A stretch of 64,000 bases of DNA from Colwellia sp. (GCA_002733765.1 NVWU01000016.1:40592-104591); one strand, 5' to 3'. Numbered from the stretch's first letter, positions 1 through 10,019 are shown. Program-made: numbers and translations. The notes: generated by a model from the sequence alone, not told the origin.

Positions 1-15
1 AATGAGAATATATTT

Positions 16-1647
16 ATGACAGGAATGGGAAATCCTAAAACTTGGTCCCTTGGTGAACAAGACACCGTAATTGCCGCCTTAGAACGTGCTGTTATAGCCT
101 ATCCAGACCGTGTGTTACTAGATTTTTCAGGTAGCACTTTTACCTATGGGGAGGTTGATCGTCTTTCTACGGCTATGGCGCACTCCTTAGCATCTATGGG
201 TGTTAAGGTTGGTGAAACAGTTGTGACCATGCTTGATAACAACATTGACGCTATTGTCAGTTGGTTAGCTGTTAACAAGTTATGCGCTGTTAGTGTGCCA
301 ATAAACACGGCATTACGGGGTAAGTTTCTTGAGCATCAAATTTCAGATGCTTCAGCGAAAGTAGTACTTTGTGAAGCAGGTTATTTAGAACGTATTGGTG
401 CGGTCTGTGATGAACTAACTAAACTTAAATTAATACTGCATCGTGGTGAGATAACAGACCAGCCCGAATTTGGAGTGAAATATGCGCCACTAGACAATTA
501 CCGTGGCAGTAATATTAGCCCTATTGAGAAAAAACCCAAGCCTTCTGATCTTGCCTGTATTATTTACACGTCAGGCACAACAGGTCCTTCAAAGGGGTGC
601 ATGTTAAGTTATAATTTTATGTGCAGTTTAGCCAGACAGCAATTACGCGCAGGTCCCGTCACTGAGTCAGATGTCACAATCACTCCGTTACCATTGTTCC
701 ATATGAATGCACTTTGTGTTGGTGTTATTTCCAATATTCTGATGGGTGCAAGACTCTGTGTTGTACCGCGCTTTTCTGTATCTGGATTTTGGCCTGAAGT
801 TGAGCGATCTGGTGCAACGATTGCTTCTATACTCGGTGGTATGGGCTGGTTGTTAGCACAGTCGAAAGAAAATGACGCCATGAAGCGGTGTTTTGGACAG
901 ATACATACCGTGCGTGGTAATCCTTTTACTGAAGAAGCAAAAGCAGCCTGGCGTGAGCGTTTTGGCGCTAAACAGGTAGGCGGAAATGGTTATGGTTTGA
1001 CCGAAGCTTGTGTAGTGACATCGCTGCCAGGTGGTGAATATGCGGCACCAGGTTCATCGGGTAAGCGCATTCCTGAGTATGATGTGCGTATTGTCGATGA
1101 CTTAGACCATGAGTTGCCTGCCGATCAGTCAGGTGAAGTTATTATCCGTCCACTTCATCCTGATATCATGTTTATGGGATACTGGCGCAGGCCAGAAGAA
1201 ACACTCAAATTGATGCAAAACATGTGGTTTCATACTGGAGATATTGGCAAGTTTGATGAAGATGGATTTTTCTATTTTGTTGATCGTAAAAAAGATTATT
1301 TACGTCGCCGAGGTGAGAATATCTCCAGCTTTGAAATGGAGTCAGCATTTGCTACCCATGAGAAAATCTCTGAAGTTGCTGTACATGCAGTACCATCTGA
1401 CAAGGGTGAAGATGATGTTAAAGTAACGGCTGTATTACATCAGGGAAGTACATTAAAAGAAGAAGATTTATTTCAGTGGGCGACAGATGTAGTGCCTTAT
1501 TATGCGCTACCAAGATATATTGAATTCCGTTCTGATTTGCCTAAAAACCCTCAAGGGCGTGTGTTAAAATACTTGCTGCGTGATGAAGGTAAAACAGAGT
1601 ATACATGGGATCTTGAAGACACGGATATTCAGGTTAAAAAACATTGA
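16..1647 (+). CDS. AMP-dependent acyl-CoA synthetase/ligase (CaiC-like)
   Basis: 543 aa ORF; AMP-binding motif IIYTSGTTGPSKGCMLS, GYGLTE, and YFVDRKKDYLRRRGENIS. Confidence 0.9.
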   Translation: MTGMGNPKTWSLGEQDTVIAALERAVIAYPDRVLLDFSGSTFTYGEVDRLSTAMAHSLASMGVKVGETVVTMLDNNIDAIVSWLAVNKLCAVSVPINTALRGKFLEHQISDASAKVVLCEAGYLERIGAVCDELTKLKLILHRGEITDQPEFGVKYAPLDNYRGSNISPIEKKPKPSDLACIIYTSGTTGPSKGCMLSYNFMCSLARQQLRAGPVTESDVTITPLPLFHMNALCVGVISNILMGARLCVVPRFSVSGFWPEVERSGATIASILGGMGWLLAQSKENDAMKRCFGQIHTVRGNPFTEEAKAAWRERFGAKQVGGNGYGLTEACVVTSLPGGEYAAPGSSGKRIPEYDVRIVDDLDHELPADQSGEVIIRPLHPDIMFMGYWRRPEETLKLMQNMWFHTGDIGKFDEDGFFYFVDRKKDYLRRRGENISSFEMESAFATHEKISEVAVHAVPSDKGEDDVKVTAVLHQGSTLKEEDLFQWATDVVPYYALPRYIEFRSDLPKNPQGRVLKYLLRDEGKTEYTWDLEDTDIQVKKH

Positions 1648-1733
1648 TCTGATAAAACTGATTCATCGCAACAGCTCTTCCTAATAGCTTGGGAGTTATA
1701 TTTACCTAAAACTGTTATTCTTGATATGGAAAA

Positions 1734-2660
1734 GTGAACGTCTCTATGATGCAAATAATAGCGCTATCTGAACAAGTAACCATAAATCAGGCCTTTGCTG
1801 TGAATGTTAGTGACCAGCCAATTGTTTTGTTTCGTGATAAAGATGGCGATGTTTGCGCGCTTGAAGACCGTTGTCCACATCGTCGTGTTCCGCTTTCATT
1901 AGGAAAAATAATAGAAGGTGATATACGCTGTGTCTATCACGGTTGGACGTTTAATAGTCGCACTGGGGCTTGTGTAAATATCCCGAACCTAAGCGATGAT
2001 GAAGCGATTCCTGCCAAATTAAAAGCCATTTCATTTGTCGTGCAAGAACACAATGGTTTTGTTTATTTATACAACCCTGAATCTGATGCGCAAACAGCAG
2101 CTTTGCCTATTGATGTTTTTAGTGATCAGCCCTTTGATGCAGAGCTGTTTGGTAGTGCTAATGTTCCAATAACACTGCAAGAGTATCTGGCAGTGTTATT
2201 AGATGGACCCGAAACACTATTGGTATTCAGCGGTGTGGGCATGACCGATTTTTATCTGGGAGGGGTAGTAGAGCAAGAGCAAAGCGTATCTATTGATCGT
2301 GCTGCAGATTGGTCTCTTATAGATAGAAAACCGTCATGGAAGTCGCTTGATTATCCGCTCATTATCCGCAGTGAGATATGTCAACAGAGGTTTACTGCTA
2401 TGGTGAGTGTTTTAAATACGGCTGAACAATGCTTAATGGAAGTTTATCTTTCTATTGTGCCCGACAAACGAGGTACCTCGCGTATTCTTTGGCGGGCAAG
2501 GCGCTATTCAGCATGTTTAGAGTCGGCACCTTTGGCCATTCGCTTGAAGATGTCTATGTGTAAAGGCTTTGTGAAAGTGAAAGAAACAATTTGTGCTACT
2601 GCCATTACTAGCTTGATGGTAGGACCCTCGACTATTCTTGTGCCGATTGATTCAGCGTAA
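1734..2660 (+). CDS. Rieske [2Fe-2S] domain protein with degenerate oxygenase domain
   Basis: Rieske motif CPHRRVPLSLG...CVYHGW; no histidine after residue ~110, so no HxxxxH iron site. Confidence 0.8.
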   Translation: MNVSMMQIIALSEQVTINQAFAVNVSDQPIVLFRDKDGDVCALEDRCPHRRVPLSLGKIIEGDIRCVYHGWTFNSRTGACVNIPNLSDDEAIPAKLKAISFVVQEHNGFVYLYNPESDAQTAALPIDVFSDQPFDAELFGSANVPITLQEYLAVLLDGPETLLVFSGVGMTDFYLGGVVEQEQSVSIDRAADWSLIDRKPSWKSLDYPLIIRSEICQQRFTAMVSVLNTAEQCLMEVYLSIVPDKRGTSRILWRARRYSACLESAPLAIRLKMSMCKGFVKVKETICATAITSLMVGPSTILVPIDSA

Positions 2661-2699
2661 TAACAGGAATTCCTAACTGGGATAGTATTGAGGCCTAAA

Positions 2700-3755
2700 A
2701 TGGATACCTTACAAAGCAAAACGCTTGAATATTTGGCAAATGCTAAACGTCGTAAGTTCAATGATTGGTTACCTAGTCAATTTGATTTTCGAGATACTTG
2801 GTTTCCGTTGTCGCATGCTAACCACGTGGGTAAACAAGCTATACGGAGAATTGTCCATAATCAGTTTATCTATTTATGGCGTGAGGGTGAACGTATTGTT
2901 GCAGCAGATAATCATCCTGATATAACGGGTTTTCGCCGCCGTCCAGCTAATTCTTTCACAGCAGGTAGTGGCTTGTATAAGGCTGTGGAGCGTTATGGTT
3001 ATATTTGGGTCTGGTACGGTAATCCTGATAATGCTGACCAAGCCTTAATACCTCATATTCCTTTTTTGCCAAAGAATGGCATGGGCATACCCAATTATAT
3101 GCGCACAACAATCCGTTTTGATGCGTGTTCAACTTTGTCAGTAGAAAATTTATTAGACTTGACTCACGCTGATTTTTTACACGGAGAGGTGGTAGGAGGG
3201 GAAGGTGAGGCAAAAACTGATGAGGCGTTTTTTGAGAGCACTTCAGAGACGATAACCCGAACACGTATAGTAACGGGCAAACCTGTTTCACCTATTATGC
3301 GTTGGGTAGGCGGTGTGCGGGTTAAATACCAAGACTTTCGTTCAACACTGCATGTTCATTTACGTAGTAATGTGTGTATTTATTATCCACGTTTTGATCC
3401 TGGTTTTGATGTGCCAAATGTTCAACCATTTGTTCCTAGCGGTCCTTATAGTTCACGCGTCGATCAAATTTTTAGTCTTGCTGATGCACCAACACCATTT
3501 CGCCAATTAATGCCGAAGGTTGCTTTTATAGTTGGTCCGCAAGATAACTCAGTGATGCGACCACAAAATCCGCGCTATATAAATTTAGATACTAGAGCCG
3601 ATTTACACTCTCGGTTCGATGCACCGGGTAATCGTTATCGCTATTTAATGAATAAACTAAATGAGCGACAGAAAAATTCAGATTTTTCTTATCTGTCAGA
3701 TGTGGATCCAGGTGCTAATATTACTGAACTACTGGGAATGAATATTAAGCGATAA
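2700..3755 (+). CDS. Rieske-oxygenase homologue lacking Rieske cysteines, keeping mononuclear-iron HxxxxH motif
   Basis: VENLLDLTHADFLHG motif; Rieske-like N-terminal fold (FRDTWFPLSH...YGYIWVWYG) without CxH/CxxH; ATG at 2700 preferred over ORF start 2688. Confidence 0.75.
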   Translation: MDTLQSKTLEYLANAKRRKFNDWLPSQFDFRDTWFPLSHANHVGKQAIRRIVHNQFIYLWREGERIVAADNHPDITGFRRRPANSFTAGSGLYKAVERYGYIWVWYGNPDNADQALIPHIPFLPKNGMGIPNYMRTTIRFDACSTLSVENLLDLTHADFLHGEVVGGEGEAKTDEAFFESTSETITRTRIVTGKPVSPIMRWVGGVRVKYQDFRSTLHVHLRSNVCIYYPRFDPGFDVPNVQPFVPSGPYSSRVDQIFSLADAPTPFRQLMPKVAFIVGPQDNSVMRPQNPRYINLDTRADLHSRFDAPGNRYRYLMNKLNERQKNSDFSYLSDVDPGANITELLGMNIKR

Positions 3756-3903
3756 ACCCTTTATGTATATAATTTACAGGAAAGTTAAGCCTTGAAGCTT
3801 GTTAATTCAATTAATGGTATGGACCCTCTCCACTCCACTTACGGCTTCAAATGAGCCAATATAGGGTTGATTAAAACGTCTATAGATAAAGAGAGAGGAT
3901 CAC

Positions 3904-4929
3904 ATGAGTACTATAACAATCGGATTAGATATAGCCAAATCAGTTTTTCATTTAGTTTGGATGAACGCAACAGGTAAAGTATTAAAAAGAAAACAGCTTT
4001 CACGAAAAAAAGTAGCGGAGTATTTTGCTAACCTAGAAGGATGTACTGTCGTCATGGAAGCTTGTGGCAGTACACATTATTGGTCACGGGTAATTACTCG
4101 CTGTGGACATGAGGTAAAAGCAATTGCACCACAGTTTGTTACGCCTTACCGCAAAGGTAATAAAAATGATTACAATGATGCGGAAGCGATAGCAGAAGCA
4201 GCACAACGTGAAAATATGCGTTTTGTGCCGTTAAAATCATTAGAACAACAAGACATTCAAATGTTGCATAGAATTCGGGAAAGGTTAATTAAAAATAGAA
4301 CGGCATTGAGTAATCAAATTAGAGGTTTATTGGCAGAGTATGGTTTAGTGATACCTAAAGGTATTCACCACCTAAAAGCACAGTTACCTGGATTTTTAGA
4401 AGATGCCACGAATGAATTAAGCACTTCAGCTCGTCGTTATTTTCAAGGACTGTATGAAGAGTTGGATGAGTTATCAATTCAAATAAAGTCAGTTGATAGC
4501 GAAGTGTTGGGCATAAGTAAACAAAATGAAGTTTGCCAGCGATTAAGTACAATGACAGGCATTGGGCCAATTATTGCAACCGCTTTATATGCGGGTATTG
4601 GAAATGGAAAAGCGTTTACTAGTGGTCGACATGTTTCCGCTTGGTTAGGCTTAGTGCCAAAACAACATTCGACGGGAGGAAAACCGACCTTGTTAGGAAT
4701 TTCTAAGCGTGGTAATACCTATTTAAGAACACAGTTGATTAATGGGGCAAGAGCCGCATTGAGGCATTGCGAAAATAAAAATGACCAAGTTAGTCTTTGG
4801 GCAAAAAAATTAAAAGAACGAAGTAATTACAATAATGCCACAGTCGCTTTAGCGAACAAAATGGCTCGAATGGCGTGGGCGATGTTACATCACCAAGAAG
4901 ATTATCGATTAAAAGTTGCGAGCAAGTAG
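3904..4929 (+). CDS. IS110 family transposase (IS1111 type)
   Basis: GLDIAKSVFHLV, VVMEACGSTHYWSR, KGNKNDYNDAEAIAEA, MTGIGPIIATAL...GLVPKQHSTGGK; typical IS110 DEDD/transposase_20 architecture. Confidence 0.95.
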   Translation: MSTITIGLDIAKSVFHLVWMNATGKVLKRKQLSRKKVAEYFANLEGCTVVMEACGSTHYWSRVITRCGHEVKAIAPQFVTPYRKGNKNDYNDAEAIAEAAQRENMRFVPLKSLEQQDIQMLHRIRERLIKNRTALSNQIRGLLAEYGLVIPKGIHHLKAQLPGFLEDATNELSTSARRYFQGLYEELDELSIQIKSVDSEVLGISKQNEVCQRLSTMTGIGPIIATALYAGIGNGKAFTSGRHVSAWLGLVPKQHSTGGKPTLLGISKRGNTYLRTQLINGARAALRHCENKNDQVSLWAKKLKERSNYNNATVALANKMARMAWAMLHHQEDYRLKVASK

Positions 4930-5172
4930 AGCGTAAAGAACACCGTATAACAACCTTGTAACATTGCTAGATAATAGAGATTGATGGGATACAGTTCAGC
5001 ACTGCCCTATAGGAAACCTTATAATACCAAGGGCTATCATAAGCCGTTCAATTGATGAGGTGATAGGGGCGGAAATCCATCAGGGCTAGAGGCATCAAAT
5101 GATACCTCAGTCAAAAGCCGAATATATGGCTGCAATGCACTCTATAACAAAGATCTAAATTGTCTTGCAATA
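4930..5172 (+). ncRNA. Candidate bridge RNA in the right noncoding end of the IS1111-type element
   Basis: ~243 nt noncoding between transposase stop and right IR; stem arms GCCCT (5004-5008)/AGGGC (5030-5034) and GAGGCATC-AAAT-GATACCTC (5089-5108, one mismatch); TAATACCA (5022-5029) complements flanking target TGGTATTA (5189-5196). Confidence 0.45.
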
Positions 5173-5360
5173 GGAGAGGGTCCATATATGGTATTAATAA
5201 TAAGTGTTCCGATTTTTACAATGAAAGAAAGTATAGGTATCTATTGGAAAAAAAGGCTATGAGTGCAATAATTGCACAAGGTCTGTTTAGCCCGTAATTT
5301 AGCTCAAGGTGAAAGTTAACTTTCTATGACTATAAGTAAATTTTTGGAGAAATTTTAAAT

Positions 5361-6080
5361 ATGGATAATGTCGAGGTTTCTGATTTAAAAACATTAACCA
5401 ATATGGTTAGTGGAGATATGGAAAATACATCAAAAATGTCAACATTAGGCTCGAAGGAAGATCCTGAAAAGCCTAATGTTGTCGCTACTCGACACGTGAG
5501 TAAAAATAAACGTTCTGAAAGAACGATAAATTTGATTTTGAATGCAACAGAAAAAGTTATTCTTGAATCCGGTGCATCTCGGATTACGATTAATAATGTT
5601 TGTAAATATGCTGGCATTTCTCGAGGCACTTTTTATCGGTATTTTTCTGCTCAAGATGACTTGCTAGAAGCATTTTCTCATCATAAGCGAGATCGCTTTC
5701 ATTCTAATTTGAGGAAGCAGTTAGCACCTTATAGCGATCCAGACGAAAAGTTTGCCAAGTTAGTTGAGTATTTGGATGCCTACCTCGAAAATGGTCAAGC
5801 TCGTCGTTTATTATTAATAGCCCCTGATTATGCCATGCGGTGGTTTGAAAGCATTTTCCAAGATTCTATCAACTGCTTTCAGGAAGACTTGAAAATTATT
5901 TTTGATAGCTGGGATATCAAATTAGGCGTTAAGCTAGATCGGGAACTGATATGTGAATTAATTATTCGTTATATTCTAAGTGAACAACTGGTTCCCTCAG
6001 GGAAATTACGTCGCAGTATGCCTTTACGAATTGGCGTAATGATTCAAAGTATTATTGTAGGTACCATGCGAAAAGCATAA
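5361..6080 (+). CDS. TetR family transcriptional regulator
   Basis: N-terminal HTH RTINLILNATEKVILESGASRITINNVCKYAGISRGTFYRYFSAQDDLLEAF. Confidence 0.9.
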   Translation: MDNVEVSDLKTLTNMVSGDMENTSKMSTLGSKEDPEKPNVVATRHVSKNKRSERTINLILNATEKVILESGASRITINNVCKYAGISRGTFYRYFSAQDDLLEAFSHHKRDRFHSNLRKQLAPYSDPDEKFAKLVEYLDAYLENGQARRLLLIAPDYAMRWFESIFQDSINCFQEDLKIIFDSWDIKLGVKLDRELICELIIRYILSEQLVPSGKLRRSMPLRIGVMIQSIIVGTMRKA

Positions 6081-6213
6081 GCCGCTTAATTTTTCTATAT
6101 AAAAATCCGTTTTACCTTGAGTCAAATGATTTCTTTGAAGTCTTAGTATGTAGCTGTTTTAATAGCCTCAGCAGATAAACAAACAACAATATTAATTTCT
6201 GTCTGGAGCTTTA

Positions 6214-7788
6214 ATGAATAATTCGTATGATGTGATTGTAGTGGGCGGTGGTCATAATGGCTTAGTGTCTGCCTGTTATTTGGCTGAAGAAGGTAAGCGA
6301 GTGTTGGTGCTTGAAGCCGCAGATAAACTCGGTGGAATGAGCGCTTCAGGCTATCTCATTCCCGAAGCGCCGGAGCACATGATTCACTCTTGTGCGTTAG
6401 ATCTTATGTCACTTCGGGTACACCCGATGGTTCCAGAAGAGTTACAACTTAGTCAGTATGGATTTAAACAAGTAGAAGTTAAACCCGGTTATATTTACTG
6501 TCACCCTGACGGTGAATCATTGGTGTTTGGCCGAACAGTTGAAGCAACAGCCGCTGAAATAGCGCGTTTCTCCGCCAACGATGCTCATGAATTTATTGAG
6601 TTGATGAAGTTGGTGAATGTCTTTTTGGATATGGCCATTCCTATGATGCGTGCTGACCCAGCACGGTTTAATTTGTCGGCAAAGTTACAGGCCTTGGGTG
6701 CACTATTAAAAAATATAAAACTGAAATCTGATGTCATGGATTTAATCCAGAGTCCTGCCTATACATCTATTATTGAGCGTTTTGAACACCCAGTGACGCA
6801 ATCAGCTTTATGCGCTCTTTTAGGCGCGGCTGGACCCATTTCTAATGAAGGTACCGGTGTCTTTTTTGCTTTGCTCGGCTTTATTCATCGTTTTGGTATT
6901 GGACGCGCGGTGGGCGGTATGCAAATGTTGCCAAATGCGCTTGAAGCTCGCCTGTACGAATTAGGTGGTGAAGCTAGAGTGTCGTCGCCCGTAGCAGAAA
7001 TTGTTGCTGAGAAAGGACAGGTTAAAGGGGTTGTATTGGCTGATGGCTCGCGCATAGATGCGAAGGTCGTTATTGCGGCAATTCATCCTAAGAGTGCGTT
7101 TGAAATGGTAACACAAGGTGCTTTCGATCGTAAAATTATGACGCGAGTTGCATTGGCTCCAGCGAATGCACATGGCGCAGCACCAATGAAAATTGACCTT
7201 GCGCTTAATGGACAAATTTCTTATACCAAGCATGAAGCTAAACGTACTGATGGCTTATGCATGAGAAATGCGGTTATTCTTGTGGGGACCTCAGAAGCGG
7301 TATTGGATAATTTTAAATGCGCGGCGGCGGGTAAAGTATCCGATAAGCCTTATTTTTGGGCAACTGCACCGACAGCAGTCGATCCGTCACAGGCACCCGC
7401 TGGGCAAGATGTCGTGTATATATATCCTATTGCCATGCCAGTAGAACCTATACTGGGTTGGGATAGTATTCGTGCGGATACGGCTCAGCAGATGGTTGAT
7501 TATACTGCTGAATATATGGATGGAATTAAAGAGTATGAAATTGCTCGACGAATTGAAGCATCACCGGATTTAGCTGATCGATTAAAAGTGCATCGTGGTT
7601 GTGTTGTACACATTGATACTGGCATCACACGAACAGGGTTGATGCGGCCTGCAGCGGGTATTGGTAGTGACAAACTACCCGTTGATGGGTTCTTTTTAGG
7701 GGGCGCAGGAATACACCCAGGTGGCGGTGTTAATGGATTACCGGGGCGAATAACTGCTGCCAGAGTAAAACGGTATTTGAAAAAGTAG
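6214..7788 (+). CDS. FAD-dependent oxidoreductase, phytoene desaturase/CrtI-like
   Basis: YDVIVVGGGHNGLVSACYLAEEGKRVLVLEAADKLGGMSAS; C-terminal GFFLGGAGIHPGGGVNGLPG. Confidence 0.88.
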   Translation: MNNSYDVIVVGGGHNGLVSACYLAEEGKRVLVLEAADKLGGMSASGYLIPEAPEHMIHSCALDLMSLRVHPMVPEELQLSQYGFKQVEVKPGYIYCHPDGESLVFGRTVEATAAEIARFSANDAHEFIELMKLVNVFLDMAIPMMRADPARFNLSAKLQALGALLKNIKLKSDVMDLIQSPAYTSIIERFEHPVTQSALCALLGAAGPISNEGTGVFFALLGFIHRFGIGRAVGGMQMLPNALEARLYELGGEARVSSPVAEIVAEKGQVKGVVLADGSRIDAKVVIAAIHPKSAFEMVTQGAFDRKIMTRVALAPANAHGAAPMKIDLALNGQISYTKHEAKRTDGLCMRNAVILVGTSEAVLDNFKCAAAGKVSDKPYFWATAPTAVDPSQAPAGQDVVYIYPIAMPVEPILGWDSIRADTAQQMVDYTAEYMDGIKEYEIARRIEASPDLADRLKVHRGCVVHIDTGITRTGLMRPAAGIGSDKLPVDGFFLGGAGIHPGGGVNGLPGRITAARVKRYLKK

Positions 7789-7806
7789 CACTATATTTCG
7801 TTAAGA

Positions 7807-8469
7807 TTATGCTTCCTCTTGAGTACGTTTGTGCTCCAGAGTAGAGAGTAGTAGTTGAAGCGAAAATTCAGCCCAACTCTCTATTTCATCTTTAGACTTA
7901 GGGTTAGAACCCGCCAGAACCGACATTAAATATCGGTTTGTAAATGGTCCTGTCGCAATCAAGCCTAGTGCTGAAAAAAGCTGCTTGGGGCAGAAGTCTG
8001 CACGAAAATCACCACTGTCGATACCGCGATTAAGAATGTCTGAAAATTTCTTTAGTAAAATAGGCGTTTGTTCCTTGAACTGATTACGGGGTGTTGAATG
8101 AGTATCGTGATAGTGGATACCCTCCATCGCTAAAGTGGCTAACTCGGGATCTTTAAAAGGGGTAGGGAAATCGCGGATAAAATCTTTTAATGCCTCGCGA
8201 GGCGGTTTGTCAGAATAGTTTTTATCAATTAGGTGAGCCATTGCGTTTTTGGATGATTCATCTAGAACGCAGGAAAATAGCAGTTCTTTGCTTTGATAAT
8301 AATGATAAATCAACTGCTTTGTAACTCCCGCATTCTCGGCAATGGTTTCAACTCGTGTCTTTGTCATACCTTTATCTGCGAACTCGCTCCTTGCAGCATC
8401 GAGGATGCGCTGCAATGTTTCGACTTTACTAGATTTTTTTTTATTTTTAATATTAGTTTTGTCCGTCAC
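7807..8469 (-). CDS. TetR/AcrR family transcriptional regulator
   Basis: TLQRILDAARSEFADKGMTKTRVETIAENAGVTKQLIYHYYQSKELLFSCVL. Confidence 0.9.
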   Translation of the reverse strand: MTDKTNIKNKKKSSKVETLQRILDAARSEFADKGMTKTRVETIAENAGVTKQLIYHYYQSKELLFSCVLDESSKNAMAHLIDKNYSDKPPREALKDFIRDFPTPFKDPELATLAMEGIHYHDTHSTPRNQFKEQTPILLKKFSDILNRGIDSGDFRADFCPKQLFSALGLIATGPFTNRYLMSVLAGSNPKSKDEIESWAEFSLQLLLSTLEHKRTQEEA

Positions 8470-8735
8470 ATTACTTTCCTGATGTTTTATTAATCCACCG
8501 AATTTAGGGCGATAGTTGTATAAGGATTACGTGCTTTCTAGTCAAAGCGCGAAGGCCACACTTTTTCAGTTGTACCTTGAGTAAAACAGAAACTCCGACT
8601 ATCCCTTAATTTTATCATATCATACCAAATATAAGCTGATTATGCGATTTACAAACGTTTATTGCAAAGTTGGTCAAGTTTGTTTTATTTGTGATAAAAC
8701 CTAATTCGTTACCATTAATAATAAGGAGAGTAATC

Positions 8736-10019
8736 TTGAAAACTCAATCGTCAGAAGACCTTCAATTAGAAGCGGCCTATAAATCGGTATCTGATACATA
8801 TCGCGGAACTGGAATTGATATCCACAAGGCTTGTAAAAAGCAACGCGAAGAAGGCGGACCTGTTTATGAAGGTGACTTTGTCACCCAATTTGGGGTTCCT
8901 ACAAACGCAGGGCTTCAGCAAGGTACACGCCCTACGTTTACCATCTTTGATTATAAAGATGTGATGTCTGTCATGCGTGACAATAAAACCTATACCAGTG
9001 GTTTTATCGCTGAAGGTTTGGGTGCATTCTTTGATGGCTTGATTATTCTTGCGATGGATGGTGAACAACATCGTCAAGTCAGATCTTTGTTGCAACCTGC
9101 GTTTATGCCAGAATCTATTAATAAGTGGCGCCCCGAAATTGAATTGGTCATGCGCCGTGATTTTCTAGAGCCGCTGGCGGCTAAGAAAAAAGCCGACATT
9201 ATGGAGTTCGGTTTATTCTTTCCTATTCGTGTGATGTATGCGTTGATGGGATTCCCAACAAATGATCCAGAGAAATATAAAAAATATGCGGCTTGGGCCT
9301 TGGCTATGGTTGGCGGTAATCAGATTGATCCAACTAAAATTGAAGAAGCACGTCGTCAGTCAGGCATTGCAGTAAAGGCACTTTATGATTCAATCCTTGA
9401 GGTTGTGCAGGAACGTAGAGCTTCAGATGAGTATAAAGATGACTTGATTGGACGTTTGATTACAGCCGAGTTTGAAGGTCATACTTTGGATGATCATGAG
9501 ATTGTTACTTTCGTTCGCTCTTTATTGCCGGCCGCTGGCGAAACCACGACGCGTACTTTGAGCTGTGTATTAACCATGTTATTTAATACTTCTGGTCTTT
9601 TAGATCGAGTACGTGATGATAGAGCACTTATTCCTAAGTTGATTGATGAAACTGTTCGCTATGAACCCATGGGGACTTTTAGAACGCGAGAAGCCTCTAA
9701 AGATACAGAGATTCAAGGTGTTAAAATCCCTAAAGGGTCTTTCGTTCAGTCTATGATTGTTTCGGCAAACAGAGACGAAACGGTTTTTGAAAACGGCCAT
9801 GAGTTCAATATTGATCGTAAAATGAAGCCCTCTTTTGGTTTCGGTTTTGGTGCACACATGTGTATTGGTCAGTTTGTTGCTAAGTTAGAAATGAACTGTG
9901 CTATTAATGCAATGTTTGATTTGTTACCTAACCTTCGCCTTGATCCTGATTATCCAGCGCCAGTTATTGAAGGTGCTCAGTTACGGGGTTGCTCTAGTAT
10001 TCATGTTTTGTGGGATTGA
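8736..10019 (+). CDS. Cytochrome P450
   Basis: Heme motif FGFGFGAHMCIGQ, I-helix LPAAGETTTR; likely TTG start at 8736 after AAGGAGAG rather than ORF start 8670. Confidence 0.93.
   Translation: MKTQSSEDLQLEAAYKSVSDTYRGTGIDIHKACKKQREEGGPVYEGDFVTQFGVPTNAGLQQGTRPTFTIFDYKDVMSVMRDNKTYTSGFIAEGLGAFFDGLIILAMDGEQHRQVRSLLQPAFMPESINKWRPEIELVMRRDFLEPLAAKKKADIMEFGLFFPIRVMYALMGFPTNDPEKYKKYAAWALAMVGGNQIDPTKIEEARRQSGIAVKALYDSILEVVQERRASDEYKDDLIGRLITAEFEGHTLDDHEIVTFVRSLLPAAGETTTRTLSCVLTMLFNTSGLLDRVRDDRALIPKLIDETVRYEPMGTFRTREASKDTEIQGVKIPKGSFVQSMIVSANRDETVFENGHEFNIDRKMKPSFGFGFGAHMCIGQFVAKLEMNCAINAMFDLLPNLRLDPDYPAPVIEGAQLRGCSSIHVLWD

Larger units (their letters stand above)
3814..5194 (+). mobile_element. Complete IS110-family (IS1111 subgroup-like) insertion sequence
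   Basis: DEDD transposase ORF plus perfect 14-bp inverted repeats TATGGACCCTCTCC (3818-3831)/GGAGAGGGTCCATA (5173-5186) and a direct repeat ATGGTAT at 3814-3820 and 5188-5194. Confidence 0.85.

Noticed and set aside
1734-3755. The two Rieske homologues as pieces of one frameshifted gene
   Set aside because: Each ORF is near full length with its own N-terminal region; the second has a Rieske-like fold segment with motifs missing rather than truncated, and there is a 39-bp intergenic gap with its own start.
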